Shown: in pieces, positions 31,464 to 38,695 of the stretch
Layout: every line of letters begins with the position of its first letter
Position numbering within the stretch: position 1 is the stretch's first letter
Source: a virus
Reading direction: 5' to 3' (one strand)
Virus record (IMG/VR): IMGVR_UViG_3300018080_000250
Span: 1 to 48,945 of that record
DNA length: 48,945 nucleotides
Position numbers and translations under genes: made by a program
The notes under the pieces: model-generated
The model's input: the letters and a program-made list of their open reading frames with translations, nothing else
Told to the model about the DNA's origin: nothing
The model's database searches: none

Positions 31464-32149
31464 AGAAGGACGCGAGAGACTACATCATCCTGGCCCTGGT
31501 CGTCGGAGGGGCCTGGCTCTGGATCGGGAAGGGATGTGCGGAGGACCGGGCGGAGCGGGAAGCGGCCGAGGTCGCCACGCTCCGGACAAACCTGCTCCAG
31601 GCCCGGGCCGACTCTGCCGGCTGGGAGACGCGCCTCACGGCCGCAACGAAGAACCTCCATGCCGCCCTCTTGAAGGAGGCCATGGGGAAGGACTCAGCGA
31701 AGGCCGAAGCGGCCGGCCTCCTCCAGGAGCTCGAGGTCGCCGGCGCCCGGATCCTGACGCTCACCAACCTGGTGGCGGAGGCCAGCGGCCACATTACCGA
31801 CACGGTGGAGGTCTTCGTCGGGGACAATGCCTGCCTGGCCGACTCCGTGACGGCCGAGGTGGACGACGGCCTCCTAGACCTCTCCTGGGTCTATTTCCCG
31901 CCCACGTCCCTCTTCGAGGTGGACTACACCGTCTCCCCTCCCCTGCAGATCGTCCAGACGCTGGCTGCGGACAACCGGCTCCTCACCGGGGTCCGGTCTC
32001 CGGATCCCCGGGTGACTCCCCGTGTCCAGGAGGTGTACTTCCAGCTTCCTCCCCGGGAGCAGTACTGCTCGTGGGGGACTCGGCTGAAGTGGGGAGCGGG
32101 AGGGACGGTCTTCGACGAGCTCCTGCGACTCCTTCTGGGCGGCGGCTGA
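31460..32149 (+). CDS. Putative inner-membrane spanin (Rz-like), 229 aa
   Basis: The topology is a type II membrane protein: KKDARDY, a hydrophobic segment (IILALVVGGAWLWIG, residues 9-23), then a long charged coiled coil (about 25-115), then a C-terminal domain. This is the layout of Rz-type i-spanins, which join inner and outer membranes in the final step of lysis in Gram-negative hosts. It overlaps the endolysin gene by ATGA. I find no lipoprotein (Rz1) gene inside or after it. The C-terminus ends in a hydrophobic FDELLRLLLGG. Confidence 0.55.
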   Translation: MKKDARDYIILALVVGGAWLWIGKGCAEDRAEREAAEVATLRTNLLQARADSAGWETRLTAATKNLHAALLKEAMGKDSAKAEAAGLLQELEVAGARILTLTNLVAEASGHITDTVEVFVGDNACLADSVTAEVDDGLLDLSWVYFPPTSLFEVDYTVSPPLQIVQTLAADNRLLTGVRSPDPRVTPRVQEVYFQLPPREQYCSWGTRLKWGAGGTVFDELLRLLLGGG

Positions 32150-32253
32150 GTAGGCCCCGGGGCAGCGGCGTGTGAGATCCGGTCGAGCTCCAGCAGGCAA
32201 TCCCCATCAATCTCCCTCCATTGTCAGTGTCCACTCATAGATGGACAGCGAAA

Positions 32254-32281
32254 CGGCCACCCTCCATGATGGGGGTGGCCG
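32254..32281. terminator. Bidirectional-type hairpin terminator between late operon and cargo genes
   Basis: CGGCCACCCTC (32254-32264) pairs with GGGGGTGGCCG (32271-32281), with one T-G pair and a CATGAT loop. Read on the minus strand it is followed by TTTCGCTG, a modest T-rich tail that would end the leftward cargo operon. For the rightward late operon the tail is poor, but the hairpin may still act. It lies between the converging transcripts. The rest of the gap (32150-32326) shows nothing coding. Confidence 0.6.
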
Positions 32282-32326
32282 CTCGGTATGGGGATGGTTG
32301 GATGGGATGGGGTCAGAGTTTGTCTG

Positions 32327-32614
32327 TCACCCGTGCCCCCACCACGCTCCAATTCTGGCAGAGACGAAGACCAGGAATCCGATGGTGCCCATGATTACGC
32401 CGAGCATCACCGTATCGTCGCTTCCAGAGTCAGCCCCAACAACGCAGGGTCCGATGCTGAGGATCCAGAGCACTGCGCCCAAGGCCTGAAGCCCCTTCCA
32501 TTTTTTCCCGGTTGCTTCGATGGTCTGGGCCTGTACGGGGTACCCACATCCGGGGCAAGCTGTGGCGTTGGTGGATACTTCTCGTCCACAGTCTGGGCAG
32601 GTTGTTAGCGCCAT
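32327..32614 (-). CDS. Zinc-ribbon membrane protein, 95 aa
   Basis: The product starts MALTTCPDCG at 32614, after GGGGGTCC. It has a classical zinc ribbon (CPDCG...CPGCG, residues 6-23), a short basic linker and two transmembrane helices (LQALGAVLWILSIGPCVVG and VMLGVIMGTIGFLVFVSARI). Such proteins are common in bacteria and of unknown role. It is the last gene of a leftward three-gene cargo unit. It could take part in superinfection exclusion or envelope change in the lysogen; that is inference. Confidence 0.65.
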   Translation of the reverse strand: MALTTCPDCGREVSTNATACPGCGYPVQAQTIEATGKKWKGLQALGAVLWILSIGPCVVGADSGSDDTVMLGVIMGTIGFLVFVSARIGAWWGHG

Positions 32615-32633
32615 GACGGACCCCCATAGAATG

Positions 32634-33029
32634 TCAGTAGATGACGACCACACGGTAATACCAGAAAGGCATTGATCCAGTGATCCCGACCACGAGATTC
32701 GTCCCGTTCCAGCTGATCCCCCATGAGCCCGTCGTGCTCGATCCGGAAACAGCGAGCCACGCCAGAGAGCTCGTGGATCCGGCCACAAAGCAGGTGATCG
32801 CGGGCGGGTCGCCCAAAGTGCCCGCTTGCGGCGGTAGAGAGAGGCTTCCCGTTCCTCGTTCGTCGAGTTGCCCCTCGAGCACGATCCGGGTGCCTGGGCC
32901 TGGCGGACCTTGAGTACCTGGCAGACCCTGCGGGCCCTCGGGGCCCATGGGGCCCTCGCAGGCGGACATCAGTGAGATCGCGATTAGGACCAAGAAGGAG
33001 GCCGCCCTGGGCGAAGGTTTCTTCCTCAT
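32634..33029 (-). CDS. Lipoprotein with collagen-like repeats, 131 aa
   Basis: The signal peptide is KKPSPRAASFLVLIAISLMS with lipobox LMSAC; C24 becomes the lipidated residue. Seven Gly-X-Y triplets follow (GPMGPEGPQGLPGTQGPPGP, residues 26-46), then an 85-residue domain (RIVLEGQLDERGTG ... FWYYRVVVIY). The start at 33029 gives a 4-base overlap with the upstream cargo gene. Lipoproteins with a short collagen-like stalk and a globular end are, from memory, frequent in Gemmatimonadota. It would sit on the outer membrane, possibly displayed on the surface. Confidence 0.75.
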   Translation of the reverse strand: MRKKPSPRAASFLVLIAISLMSACEGPMGPEGPQGLPGTQGPPGPGTRIVLEGQLDERGTGSLSLPPQAGTLGDPPAITCFVAGSTSSLAWLAVSGSSTTGSWGISWNGTNLVVGITGSMPFWYYRVVVIY

Positions 33030-34117
33030 CGCCCCACCAACTTCGCCGGCGTCATCCCCCACCAGTTCTCGCCGAGAGCGATGCCCGGCCTGCACCAGTT
33101 ACCGCCGATCCAGCTCGGCCGCTCGCCCTCCTGGAGCAACGCCGTCCCCTTTCCGTCAGCCCAGACAATCCGGCCCGGGTACTGCGTGCTCTCGTCCGTC
33201 CGGTTAAAGCTGTCGGTATCCTCTCGACCATCGTCCCAATATTTCCGCATCGTTCCCTGGATCTCCAGCGTGACGCCATGGGACCCGCCACTATCCGCAA
33301 CGTCCCCATAGTATCCCGAGACCGTTACGATCGCGGTGAACGCCAGGCTGTCCGGAGTGCTCCCCGTGGGAGTCACCGCGTCCCAGCATGAGAACTCCAA
33401 CCTCCACGAGTTCTGGCTCAGGTCCGTGAGCCAATTGGCGATAAAAAAATCGGACGCCGTCTGAATCGTTCCGGCGATCACGCCAAACGTGTCCGCCACC
33501 TCGGTGACTACCCGAAGCGTGTCCACGTTCACGTTGACACTCTCCCGGGTGTTCATGGGTATGGCGGTGTGGCCGGTGAGCGTGTTTCCCAGCCGGTCTT
33601 CCACCGTGATCCAGTCCCGGAGCACAATGGGCTGCCCGACCCATGCCGTAGCGGGGATCGGTGTCTGCACGACGTGAGGCGCACCGGGGAGGACGGTGGC
33701 TTTGGCGGTAGAATACACAACGGGCGTCCCGTCGGACGTGACAGCCCGAGCCTCCATCGTGCATTCGCCGGTGCGGGTGCCGAGCGCCCACACCTCGGCT
33801 GCGGTGCCCTCGGCATCGGTGAGGGCGCTACCGGCGAACGGCTGGCCGCAGCCTTCCTCCAGGACCACGAAGTTGATGAGAGCCCCCTGGATCGGCCGAG
33901 CCTCCTCACCGGTGGTTTGGAGTCGCACGGTCACGGGCTGAGGCAGCGTCGCCTCAATCGTGTCCGACTGGGCATCGCCCGCCACCACGGCGAAGGAGAC
34001 GGGGCCCGCCAGAAGGGCGTCCACCTCGGGGCCAGTGGAGTCGCTACAGGAAAGGAAAAGAACGGGGAGGGCCAACGCGAGGCCGCCCCCCAGTGCGGAT
34101 GCTCTTCGAATGTTCAT
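33026..34117 (-). CDS. Lipoprotein with Ig-like domain, 363 aa
   Basis: Starts MNIRRASALG at 34117, after AAGGACGAG. The signal peptide ends in lipobox LFLSC (C24), and the mature chain begins CSDSTGPE, a start style I associate with Gemmatimonadota lipoproteins. Residues about 40-140 resemble a bacterial Ig-like domain (SFAVVAGDAQSDTIEATLPQ, GALINFVVLEEGC, GTAAEVWALGTRTGECT). The rest is beta-rich and ends in a W- and G-rich region. First gene of a leftward unit with its own promoter, so likely made in the lysogen and placed on the outer membrane. Confidence 0.75.
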   Translation of the reverse strand: MNIRRASALGGGLALALPVLFLSCSDSTGPEVDALLAGPVSFAVVAGDAQSDTIEATLPQPVTVRLQTTGEEARPIQGALINFVVLEEGCGQPFAGSALTDAEGTAAEVWALGTRTGECTMEARAVTSDGTPVVYSTAKATVLPGAPHVVQTPIPATAWVGQPIVLRDWITVEDRLGNTLTGHTAIPMNTRESVNVNVDTLRVVTEVADTFGVIAGTIQTASDFFIANWLTDLSQNSWRLEFSCWDAVTPTGSTPDSLAFTAIVTVSGYYGDVADSGGSHGVTLEIQGTMRKYWDDGREDTDSFNRTDESTQYPGRIVWADGKGTALLQEGERPSWIGGNWCRPGIALGENWWGMTPAKLVGR

Positions 34118-34209
34118 GATGTTCTCGTCCTTCGTTGCCTTGCCGGGCCGCTGGGGGGCGTAACAGCTGACGGCATGTCCTGGCGGAACCCAGGAGTCCT
34201 TTCCGTTGT

Positions 34210-34238
34210 ATGATAAAGTCCGGCGAGTACGCTGTAAA
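34210..34238 (-). promoter_or_regulatory. Leftward sigma-70-type promoter of the cargo lipoprotein unit
   Basis: On the minus strand, -35 TTTACA (34238-34233), a 17-base spacer and -10 TATCAT (34215-34210), very close to consensus with ideal spacing. Transcription would start near 34203, about 85 bases before the first lipoprotein ATG. No overlap with the repressor operators is visible, which suggests expression in the prophage state. Confidence 0.7.
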
Positions 34239-34301
34239 CCAAATCGTTCTTGCCCCACCGGCCGGCATGCCCCCTCCCGGCGTGTCAGGGGCTCCTACCT
34301 C

Positions 34302-34598
34302 ATGGAGCCCGACGTGGACCCGATCATCGTGAAAGCCACCCATCACATTCCGCACTGGGGGGTTCGCAGTGGAAATCTCATTTCCTATTCCCCGTGGTCA
34401 CGGCAAGCCCCGTTTGTGGAGAGTCACCGTCTCCCGGCCCTAACCGAACATGACATACTTCGGGAACTCATCCAGCATCGTCTTCTTCGCTCCCCTCCTC
34501 GCCCGCTGCTGGAGGCACTTCTTTGTCGTCATGGGATACCGCCAACCTGCCTGTCTCCACGGTTGCAGAAGGATCTGGGTCTTCGACTGATCCGGTAA
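34302..34598 (+). CDS. Doubtful small ORF converging on the repressor, 98 aa
   Basis: A + strand frame starting MEPDVDPIIVKATHHIPHWG and continuing with RSGNLISYSPWSRQAPFVES, which reads like a genuine folded domain. It runs tail-to-tail into the repressor gene, sharing 131 bases with its low-complexity end. The ribosome binding site is weak (AGGGG, 10 bases away). It may be a small conserved protein or chance. The remainder of 34118-34467 holds the leftward promoter and a short hairpin (GGGCTCC 34289-34295 with GGAGCCC 34304-34310). Confidence 0.3.
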   Translation: MEPDVDPIIVKATHHIPHWGVRSGNLISYSPWSRQAPFVESHRLPALTEHDILRELIQHRLLRSPPRPLLEALLCRHGIPPTCLSPRLQKDLGLRLIR

Positions 34599-34851
34599 TT
34601 TTTCCATCAAGGACAGCTTGGACCAACGCCAGCTTGCCGTGAGCCGCTGACTCCTCACCCATTACGAGCCATGCGGCATCCTCGCCAGACTCCTTGGCCA
34701 ACCATCGCACGTAGTCAACCGGCGGGACCTTACCAGACTCATATCTGGCGACGCTTCTTTCTGATTTCCCAGCGCCCTTGCCCGCCTCTTCCTGAGATAG
34801 CCCCGCTTTTTTTCGTGCCGCGATAAGCCGCTCCGAAAGTGTTGTCTTCAC
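34468..34851 (-). CDS. Repressor-like HTH protein (Cro/CI, Xre family), 127 aa
   Basis: GTG start at 34851, preceded on its strand by GGCGGG. Residues 1-55 form an Xre-type helix-turn-helix (SERLIAARKKAGLSQEEAGK, RSVARYESGKVPPVDYVRWL). The rest is short and acidic with no peptidase domain, unlike full-length CI repressors. It lies opposite the rightward promoter, so it is probably the lysogeny repressor or a Cro-type regulator. Lower GC than most of the genome, as common in immunity regions. An inverted repeat, TGTTGT-CTTC-ACAACA (34840-34855), overlaps its start. Confidence 0.8.
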   Translation of the reverse strand: MKTTLSERLIAARKKAGLSQEEAGKGAGKSERSVARYESGKVPPVDYVRWLAKESGEDAAWLVMGEESAAHGKLALVQAVLDGKITGSVEDPDPSATVETGRLAVSHDDKEVPPAAGEEGSEEDDAG

Positions 34852-34859
34852 AACAACCC

Positions 34860-34903
34860 GCCATATCCGGCAGCTTTTTCTTGACAGCCTGCCATTTCTG
34901 TCT
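34860..34903. promoter_or_regulatory. Candidate operator pair of the immunity region
   Basis: Two related 13-base sites, GCCATATCCGGCA (34860-34872) and GCCATTTCTGTCT (34891-34903), lie as direct repeats 31 bases apart, three helical turns. The second falls in the spacer of the rightward promoter, so a repressor bound there would block it. They match at 9 of 13 positions. Binding is untested. Confidence 0.35.
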
Positions 34904-34910
34904 GCATACT
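34881..34910 (+). promoter_or_regulatory. Rightward early promoter (PR-like)
   Basis: A -35 TTGACA (34881-34886), an 18-base spacer and -10 CATACT (34905-34910). Transcription would begin near 34917, just ahead of the excisionase-like gene, and could run through the early operon. It is divergent from the repressor gene, as in lambda-type switches. Confidence 0.7.
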
Positions 34911-34946
34911 ACAGCGTGCCAACGATTACCTATCGGGATGATACGC

Positions 34947-35177
34947 ATGGCAGACGAGTCGGACAACGAGAAAGAGTCGTTCATCGATATCGAGAAAGCG
35001 GCTGAGGTGACTGGGCTTTCTGTCCACACCCTTCGGAAGTACGCCCACCAGCGCAGGGTCCCATTCTACCAAACCCAACCGGGGGCCCCCCTTCAGTTCA
35101 AGGAACCGGAGTTGGTGGAATGGAACCGCCGTAGGACGGAGCCGAAGCAGGTGGTGTCTCTGGACGACGTAGCCTGA
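34947..35177 (+). CDS. Excisionase-like / MerR-type HTH protein, 76 aa
   Basis: MADESDNEKESF, then a winged-helix excisionase-type domain: FIDIEKAAEVTGLSVHTLRK, YAHQRRVPFYQTQPG, FKEPELVEWNRRR. Proteins of this size bind DNA to steer excision or act as early regulators (Cox/Cro-like). An in-frame ATG at 34938 is an alternative start; neither has a strong ribosome binding site. First gene from the rightward promoter. The 101 bases after it hold no gene, only the palindrome ATGGGCCCAT (35202-35211). Confidence 0.75.
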   Translation: MADESDNEKESFIDIEKAAEVTGLSVHTLRKYAHQRRVPFYQTQPGAPLQFKEPELVEWNRRRTEPKQVVSLDDVA

Positions 35178-35278
35178 CCTGGTGGAGCCCGTGGCATGTC
35201 CATGGGCCCATCGATAACGCCAAAACCGGTGTTCGTCCCGCAAGAAGAAGCGAGACCTCTTTAGCAGGAGCCAGCCCT

Positions 35279-35848
35279 ATGGGAGAACGACTCACCACCG
35301 CAGCCGACCGCCAGCGATATGCTGACGGGCTGAACCGGGTGGCGGGCTGGAGCCTGAAAAAGGCCGCCAGGTCCCAAAAGGTTCTCGCGATAGCCCTCGG
35401 CCTATCCGAAGGGCGAATTAGCCACGTTGTCCACGGGGACCCGACGGGTGCCGTGCAACGGTTCTACCAGGACGTGATCCGCCCCCTCACCCAACGCATG
35501 GGCGACCTGAAAACCAACCCCGGGCGGATCATCGGCGACGTTATCGTCGAAGCCCAGGACGCCCTCAGCGCCTTTCTCCTCCAGGATGTCCGTGCCCTGT
35601 ACTACCAGGAGCTCGCCGCAGAGACCGAAGCGCAAGCCCGGGAGGACGTGTCTGAGCAGCGCGTCGCCCGGCTGCTCGGCGAGTGGCAGGCAGGGCACGG
35701 CTCCCCCGCCTTACTGAGGGATTTGTGTGACGCGCTGGACGAGCACAACGAGGCCACCGCCGACGAGATGGGCCGGATGATCAACAAGCTGATCCTCGGC
35801 CGGGAGATCCGGCGGCGGGTGGCCGAGCAGGCCAAGGAGAAATCATGA
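35279..35848 (+). CDS. HTH regulatory protein, 189 aa
   Basis: The N-terminal third contains a helix-turn-helix (SQKVLAIALGLSEGRISHVV, about residues 32-51). The rest is a long helical, charged domain (FLLQDVRALYYQELAAETEA, LLRDLCDALDEHNEATADEM). Its place after the excisionase-like gene suits a CII-like activator or a replication-associated regulator. AGGAG precedes the ATG at good spacing. It overlaps the next gene by ATGA. Confidence 0.65.
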   Translation: MGERLTTAADRQRYADGLNRVAGWSLKKAARSQKVLAIALGLSEGRISHVVHGDPTGAVQRFYQDVIRPLTQRMGDLKTNPGRIIGDVIVEAQDALSAFLLQDVRALYYQELAAETEAQAREDVSEQRVARLLGEWQAGHGSPALLRDLCDALDEHNEATADEMGRMINKLILGREIRRRVAEQAKEKS

Positions 35849-36126
35849 AGCACACGCCAACGCCGTGGGAGGTCGATCTGGTCTACGAGGACGGCCACCT
35901 GATCCGCGCCGACATCATGCACGACGGGCGGCGGATCGGCTCAGCGACGGTCCGGCCGGACCTGCCGGCCGAGGCCAACGCCCGGCTCTTCAGGGCGGCG
36001 CCGAAGCTGCTGGAGGCGGAAAAGCTGGCTTTGGAGATAATCGAGGACCCTTACGTCGATCGCGCCGACATCTTCGGGCGAGACGAGATCCGCTCCGCCA
36101 TCGCCAAGGCCGAGGTGGACGCATGA
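35845..36126 (+). CDS. Hypothetical phage protein, 93 aa
   Basis: Starts with the common phage opening MKHTPTPWEV and contains EANARLFRAAPKLLEA, the typical signature of a widespread but uncharacterised family of small early phage proteins. The end is helical and acidic. No known function. It overlaps its neighbours by 4 bases on both sides. Confidence 0.7.
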   Translation: MKHTPTPWEVDLVYEDGHLIRADIMHDGRRIGSATVRPDLPAEANARLFRAAPKLLEAEKLALEIIEDPYVDRADIFGRDEIRSAIAKAEVDA

Positions 36127-36281
36127 ACGCGCCCCTCCCCGCACTCCAACCCGAAGGCGCCTACCGACAACAGCAGTGCCAGGCATCGGCCCGCCCGCCC
36201 AGAAGGAAGGGAGTCGTGTGGGCCGCCGGGTGGATGAAGGGGCGGGTCGTTGTCTGGCATCCGAAGGGAGCCAAGCCGTGA
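36123..36281 (+). CDS. Small basic protein, 52 aa
   Basis: The product begins MNAPLPALQP and ends in a basic, tryptophan-containing stretch (RRKGVVWAAGWMKGRVVVWH). It overlaps the previous stop (ATGA) and the next GTG start, which supports expression despite the small size. Unknown role; a DNA-binding accessory is possible. Confidence 0.5.
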   Translation: MNAPLPALQPEGAYRQQQCQASARPPRRKGVVWAAGWMKGRVVVWHPKGAKP

Positions 36282-36640
36282 TCACCAAACGCTGCCCCAC
36301 CTGTTTGGGCGACGGCGAGGTCACCCGCCGCATCGGCTACCGCCACCCCCGGGGCGGGAATCCCGAGCCTCGTGAGGTCGATATCTCCTGCCCGAACCCT
36401 GAATGCGAGGACGGACGCGTGCCCGATGACGAGTGGGAGGCGTACAACGCCGTGCTCGCGACCCACGAGCGCACCTGCCCGTGTGGCCACCGGGGGCCTT
36501 TGGATGACCTGATCTGGTGGGACGACTGCACGGGATTCCTGGGCAACTGCCAGGAGTGCGGCGATTCCATGCTGGTTCCTCTGGACGTGGCCGACGATCT
36601 GCTTCACGCCGAGACACTACGGAAGGAGTCCGCCGCATGA
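36278..36640 (+). CDS. DnaJ-type zinc-finger protein, 120 aa
   Basis: GTG start in a GTGA overlap. CPTCLGDG and CPNPECEDG follow the CxxCxGxG-like pattern of DnaJ zinc fingers, with more cysteine pairs (CPCG and CQECG) later, so it may hold two zinc ions. Such proteins in phages are of unknown role, perhaps acting as adaptors. The C-terminus is acidic. It overlaps the nuclease gene by 4 bases. Confidence 0.65.
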   Translation: MITKRCPTCLGDGEVTRRIGYRHPRGGNPEPREVDISCPNPECEDGRVPDDEWEAYNAVLATHERTCPCGHRGPLDDLIWWDDCTGFLGNCQECGDSMLVPLDVADDLLHAETLRKESAA

Positions 36641-37572
36641 TCACCGAACTGCTCCCCTGCCCCGAGCCGGGCGTCTACGAAGACGTACCCATGGAGGTGT
36701 ACCTGCGCTGGGACGCCATCTCGAACACCGGCCTCGGCTACATGCTGCGGTCGCCGGCGCACTATCAGGCGTACCTCCACGAGCCCAGCGGCGATTCCGA
36801 AGCTCAACTCATCGGACGCGCCGCGCACATGGCAATCCTGGAGCCCCCCCGCTTCGAGCAAACGTTCTACCGGATCCCGAAGCCGGACCCGCACCTGTTC
36901 ACGAACAAGGACGGCTCGCCGTCGAAGAATCCGGCGAATACGTCCGCCTACAAGGAGGCCGTCCGGGCGATGGCCGACGAGAACCCGGACAAGGTCGGGC
37001 TCAAGGACGAGCTCTGGGAAGATGTGCTCCGGATGCGCCGGTCCGCTCTGCTGCATCCCCGGCTCCGGAAGGTCATCGAGAGCACGGGCCGGGCCGAGTT
37101 GTCCATCGTCTGGCGGGACCCAAAGACCGGTGCCCTCTGCAAGTGCCGCCTGGACTGGCACACCCCGACCTACGCCGGCGGGGCCATCGTGGACCTGAAA
37201 ACCACGCCCGATGCCGCCCCGTGGGCCTTCGGCGGTTCGGCCAACAAGTGGGGCTACTACCGCCAGGGGGCCATGCACTCCCAGGGGACCCGCGAGGCCG
37301 GGCTTCCCGTGGCGCATTTCACGTTCGCGGCCATCGAGAAGAAGCCCGCCGTTCTCGTCGGCGACGAGGTCATGCACGGTGTCGTGCTCTACCGGCTCCG
37401 GGACGAGGACCTGTCGCTCGGCAACGAGCAGGTGGACTACGCCCTGGCCCTCTACGCCGAGTGCAAGCGGACGGGCGAATGGCCAGGCTACCCCACCGAC
37501 GTGCTGGACCTGACGCTCCCGGCATGGGCCGGGCAGGACATCGAACGCAACGCTGAGGAGCTGGTGGCATGA
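36637..37572 (+). CDS. PD-(D/E)XK exonuclease, RecE-like
   Basis: A 311-aa protein. It has the elements of exonuclease VIII-type nucleases: a conserved N-terminal ISNTGLGYMLRSPAHYQAYL, GRAAHMAILEP (about residues 61-71), LCKCRLDW (about 167-174) and IVDLKTTPDA (about 184-193), giving the D...DLK catalytic core. It degrades one strand of double-stranded DNA to give a 3' overhang for an annealing protein. A RecT-like gene follows one gene later, so the two form a phage recombination pair. Confidence 0.8.
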   Translation: MITELLPCPEPGVYEDVPMEVYLRWDAISNTGLGYMLRSPAHYQAYLHEPSGDSEAQLIGRAAHMAILEPPRFEQTFYRIPKPDPHLFTNKDGSPSKNPANTSAYKEAVRAMADENPDKVGLKDELWEDVLRMRRSALLHPRLRKVIESTGRAELSIVWRDPKTGALCKCRLDWHTPTYAGGAIVDLKTTPDAAPWAFGGSANKWGYYRQGAMHSQGTREAGLPVAHFTFAAIEKKPAVLVGDEVMHGVVLYRLRDEDLSLGNEQVDYALALYAECKRTGEWPGYPTDVLDLTLPAWAGQDIERNAEELVA

Positions 37573-37796
37573 CTTCGCCCAGGCCAAAGCAACGCCAGCG
37601 TTTGTCCAGGGGAAAGCGGATTTACGGCCTCTCGGAACTCGATGAGGTGCTTCAGACCGAACCGTCGATTTGGTGGAGCGGCCGGGCCAGGGCGTCCGCC
37701 TTTTTCCTCGGCTGGCCCTTTCGGACGATCATTCAAGACCTCCGGAACAAACACGGAGGCTTCTACCGCGTGAAACGCGAGGACAAGGACGAATGA
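37569..37796 (+). CDS. Hypothetical protein, 75 aa
   Basis: Unrecognised basic protein (SPRPKQRQRLSRGKRIYGL), with a central W-rich helix (WWSGRARASAFFLGWPF) and a charged end. It lies between the exonuclease and RecT-like genes and overlaps both by 4 bases, so a role as a small recombination accessory is possible. Confidence 0.55.
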   Translation: MTSPRPKQRQRLSRGKRIYGLSELDEVLQTEPSIWWSGRARASAFFLGWPFRTIIQDLRNKHGGFYRVKREDKDE

Positions 37797-38692
37797 GCAA
37801 CGACCAAGAGACCGCTCTCGTCGAGCGGAAGGACCAGCCGGAGCGGGCGCTGAGCGCGTTCAGTTCCAGCGAGAACTTCCAGACGGCCCAGCGCATGGCC
37901 AAGGCGCTGATCGCCTCCAGTCTCGTACCCGAGGAGTACCGAGGCGAGAAGGGCGTCGCCAACACACTGATCGCCATGGAACTCGCCAACCGGATCGGCG
38001 CGAGCCCTCTCATGGTGATGCAGAACCTAGACGTGATCTACGAACGCCCGGCATGGAGGTCCACCTTCCTGATCGCCACGGTCAACGCCAGCGGCCGATT
38101 CGGGCCGCTCCGTTTCAGGTTCGAGGGCGAGCCGGGCACGGACGAATGGGGTTGCCGGGCTTACGCCAAAGACCTGGAGACCGAGGAGGAATGTGAGGGA
38201 ACCCTTATCACGATTCAAATGGCGAAGGATGAGGGGTGGTACGAGAAGAAGGGGTCCAAATGGAAGACCATGCCTGAGCAGATGCTCCGCTACCGGGCTG
38301 CCGCGTTCTGGTCGCGGACCTACGCCCCGGAACTCTCCCTCGGGATGTATACCACCGATGAGGTGGCGGACTTCGAGGGCGCGGGAACAGGAAGGTCTAC
38401 CGGGGCCAACTCTTTGAACGAAGCCCTCGAAACGGAAGGTGTCCAGATCGCCGAGGTGGTGGACGAATCCACCGGGGAGATTCTGGACGAAGACGACGGC
38501 TCCCCCCCCACGAAGTCCCAGGTCGACCAGCTCCGCGAGCTCATGGACAAGGCCGACGTCGGCTTCGATGAGGCGGGCGAGCTGGAGAAGTCCATCAAGG
38601 CCGAGGACGGGCCGGCGGTTCGCCAGGCCATCCGCGACCTGAACAAGCGCCTCCTCGGAGGCCAGGGCGACCTACTCGGAGAGGAGGGCTGA
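37793..38692 (+). CDS. RecT-like single-strand annealing protein
   Basis: A 299-aa protein. The core resembles RecT-type recombinases: FQTAQRMAKALIASSLVPEE, NTLIAMELANRIGASPLMVM, RPAWRSTFLIATVNASGRFG and KWKTMPEQMLRYRAAAFWSR. It would coat the ssDNA left by the RecE-like nuclease and anneal it. The C-terminal 90 residues are acidic with a helical domain that could bind a host SSB or other partner. Start at 37793 overlaps the upstream stop. Confidence 0.8.
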   Translation: MSNDQETALVERKDQPERALSAFSSSENFQTAQRMAKALIASSLVPEEYRGEKGVANTLIAMELANRIGASPLMVMQNLDVIYERPAWRSTFLIATVNASGRFGPLRFRFEGEPGTDEWGCRAYAKDLETEEECEGTLITIQMAKDEGWYEKKGSKWKTMPEQMLRYRAAAFWSRTYAPELSLGMYTTDEVADFEGAGTGRSTGANSLNEALETEGVQIAEVVDESTGEILDEDDGSPPTKSQVDQLRELMDKADVGFDEAGELEKSIKAEDGPAVRQAIRDLNKRLLGGQGDLLGEEG

Positions 38693-38695
38693 GTC

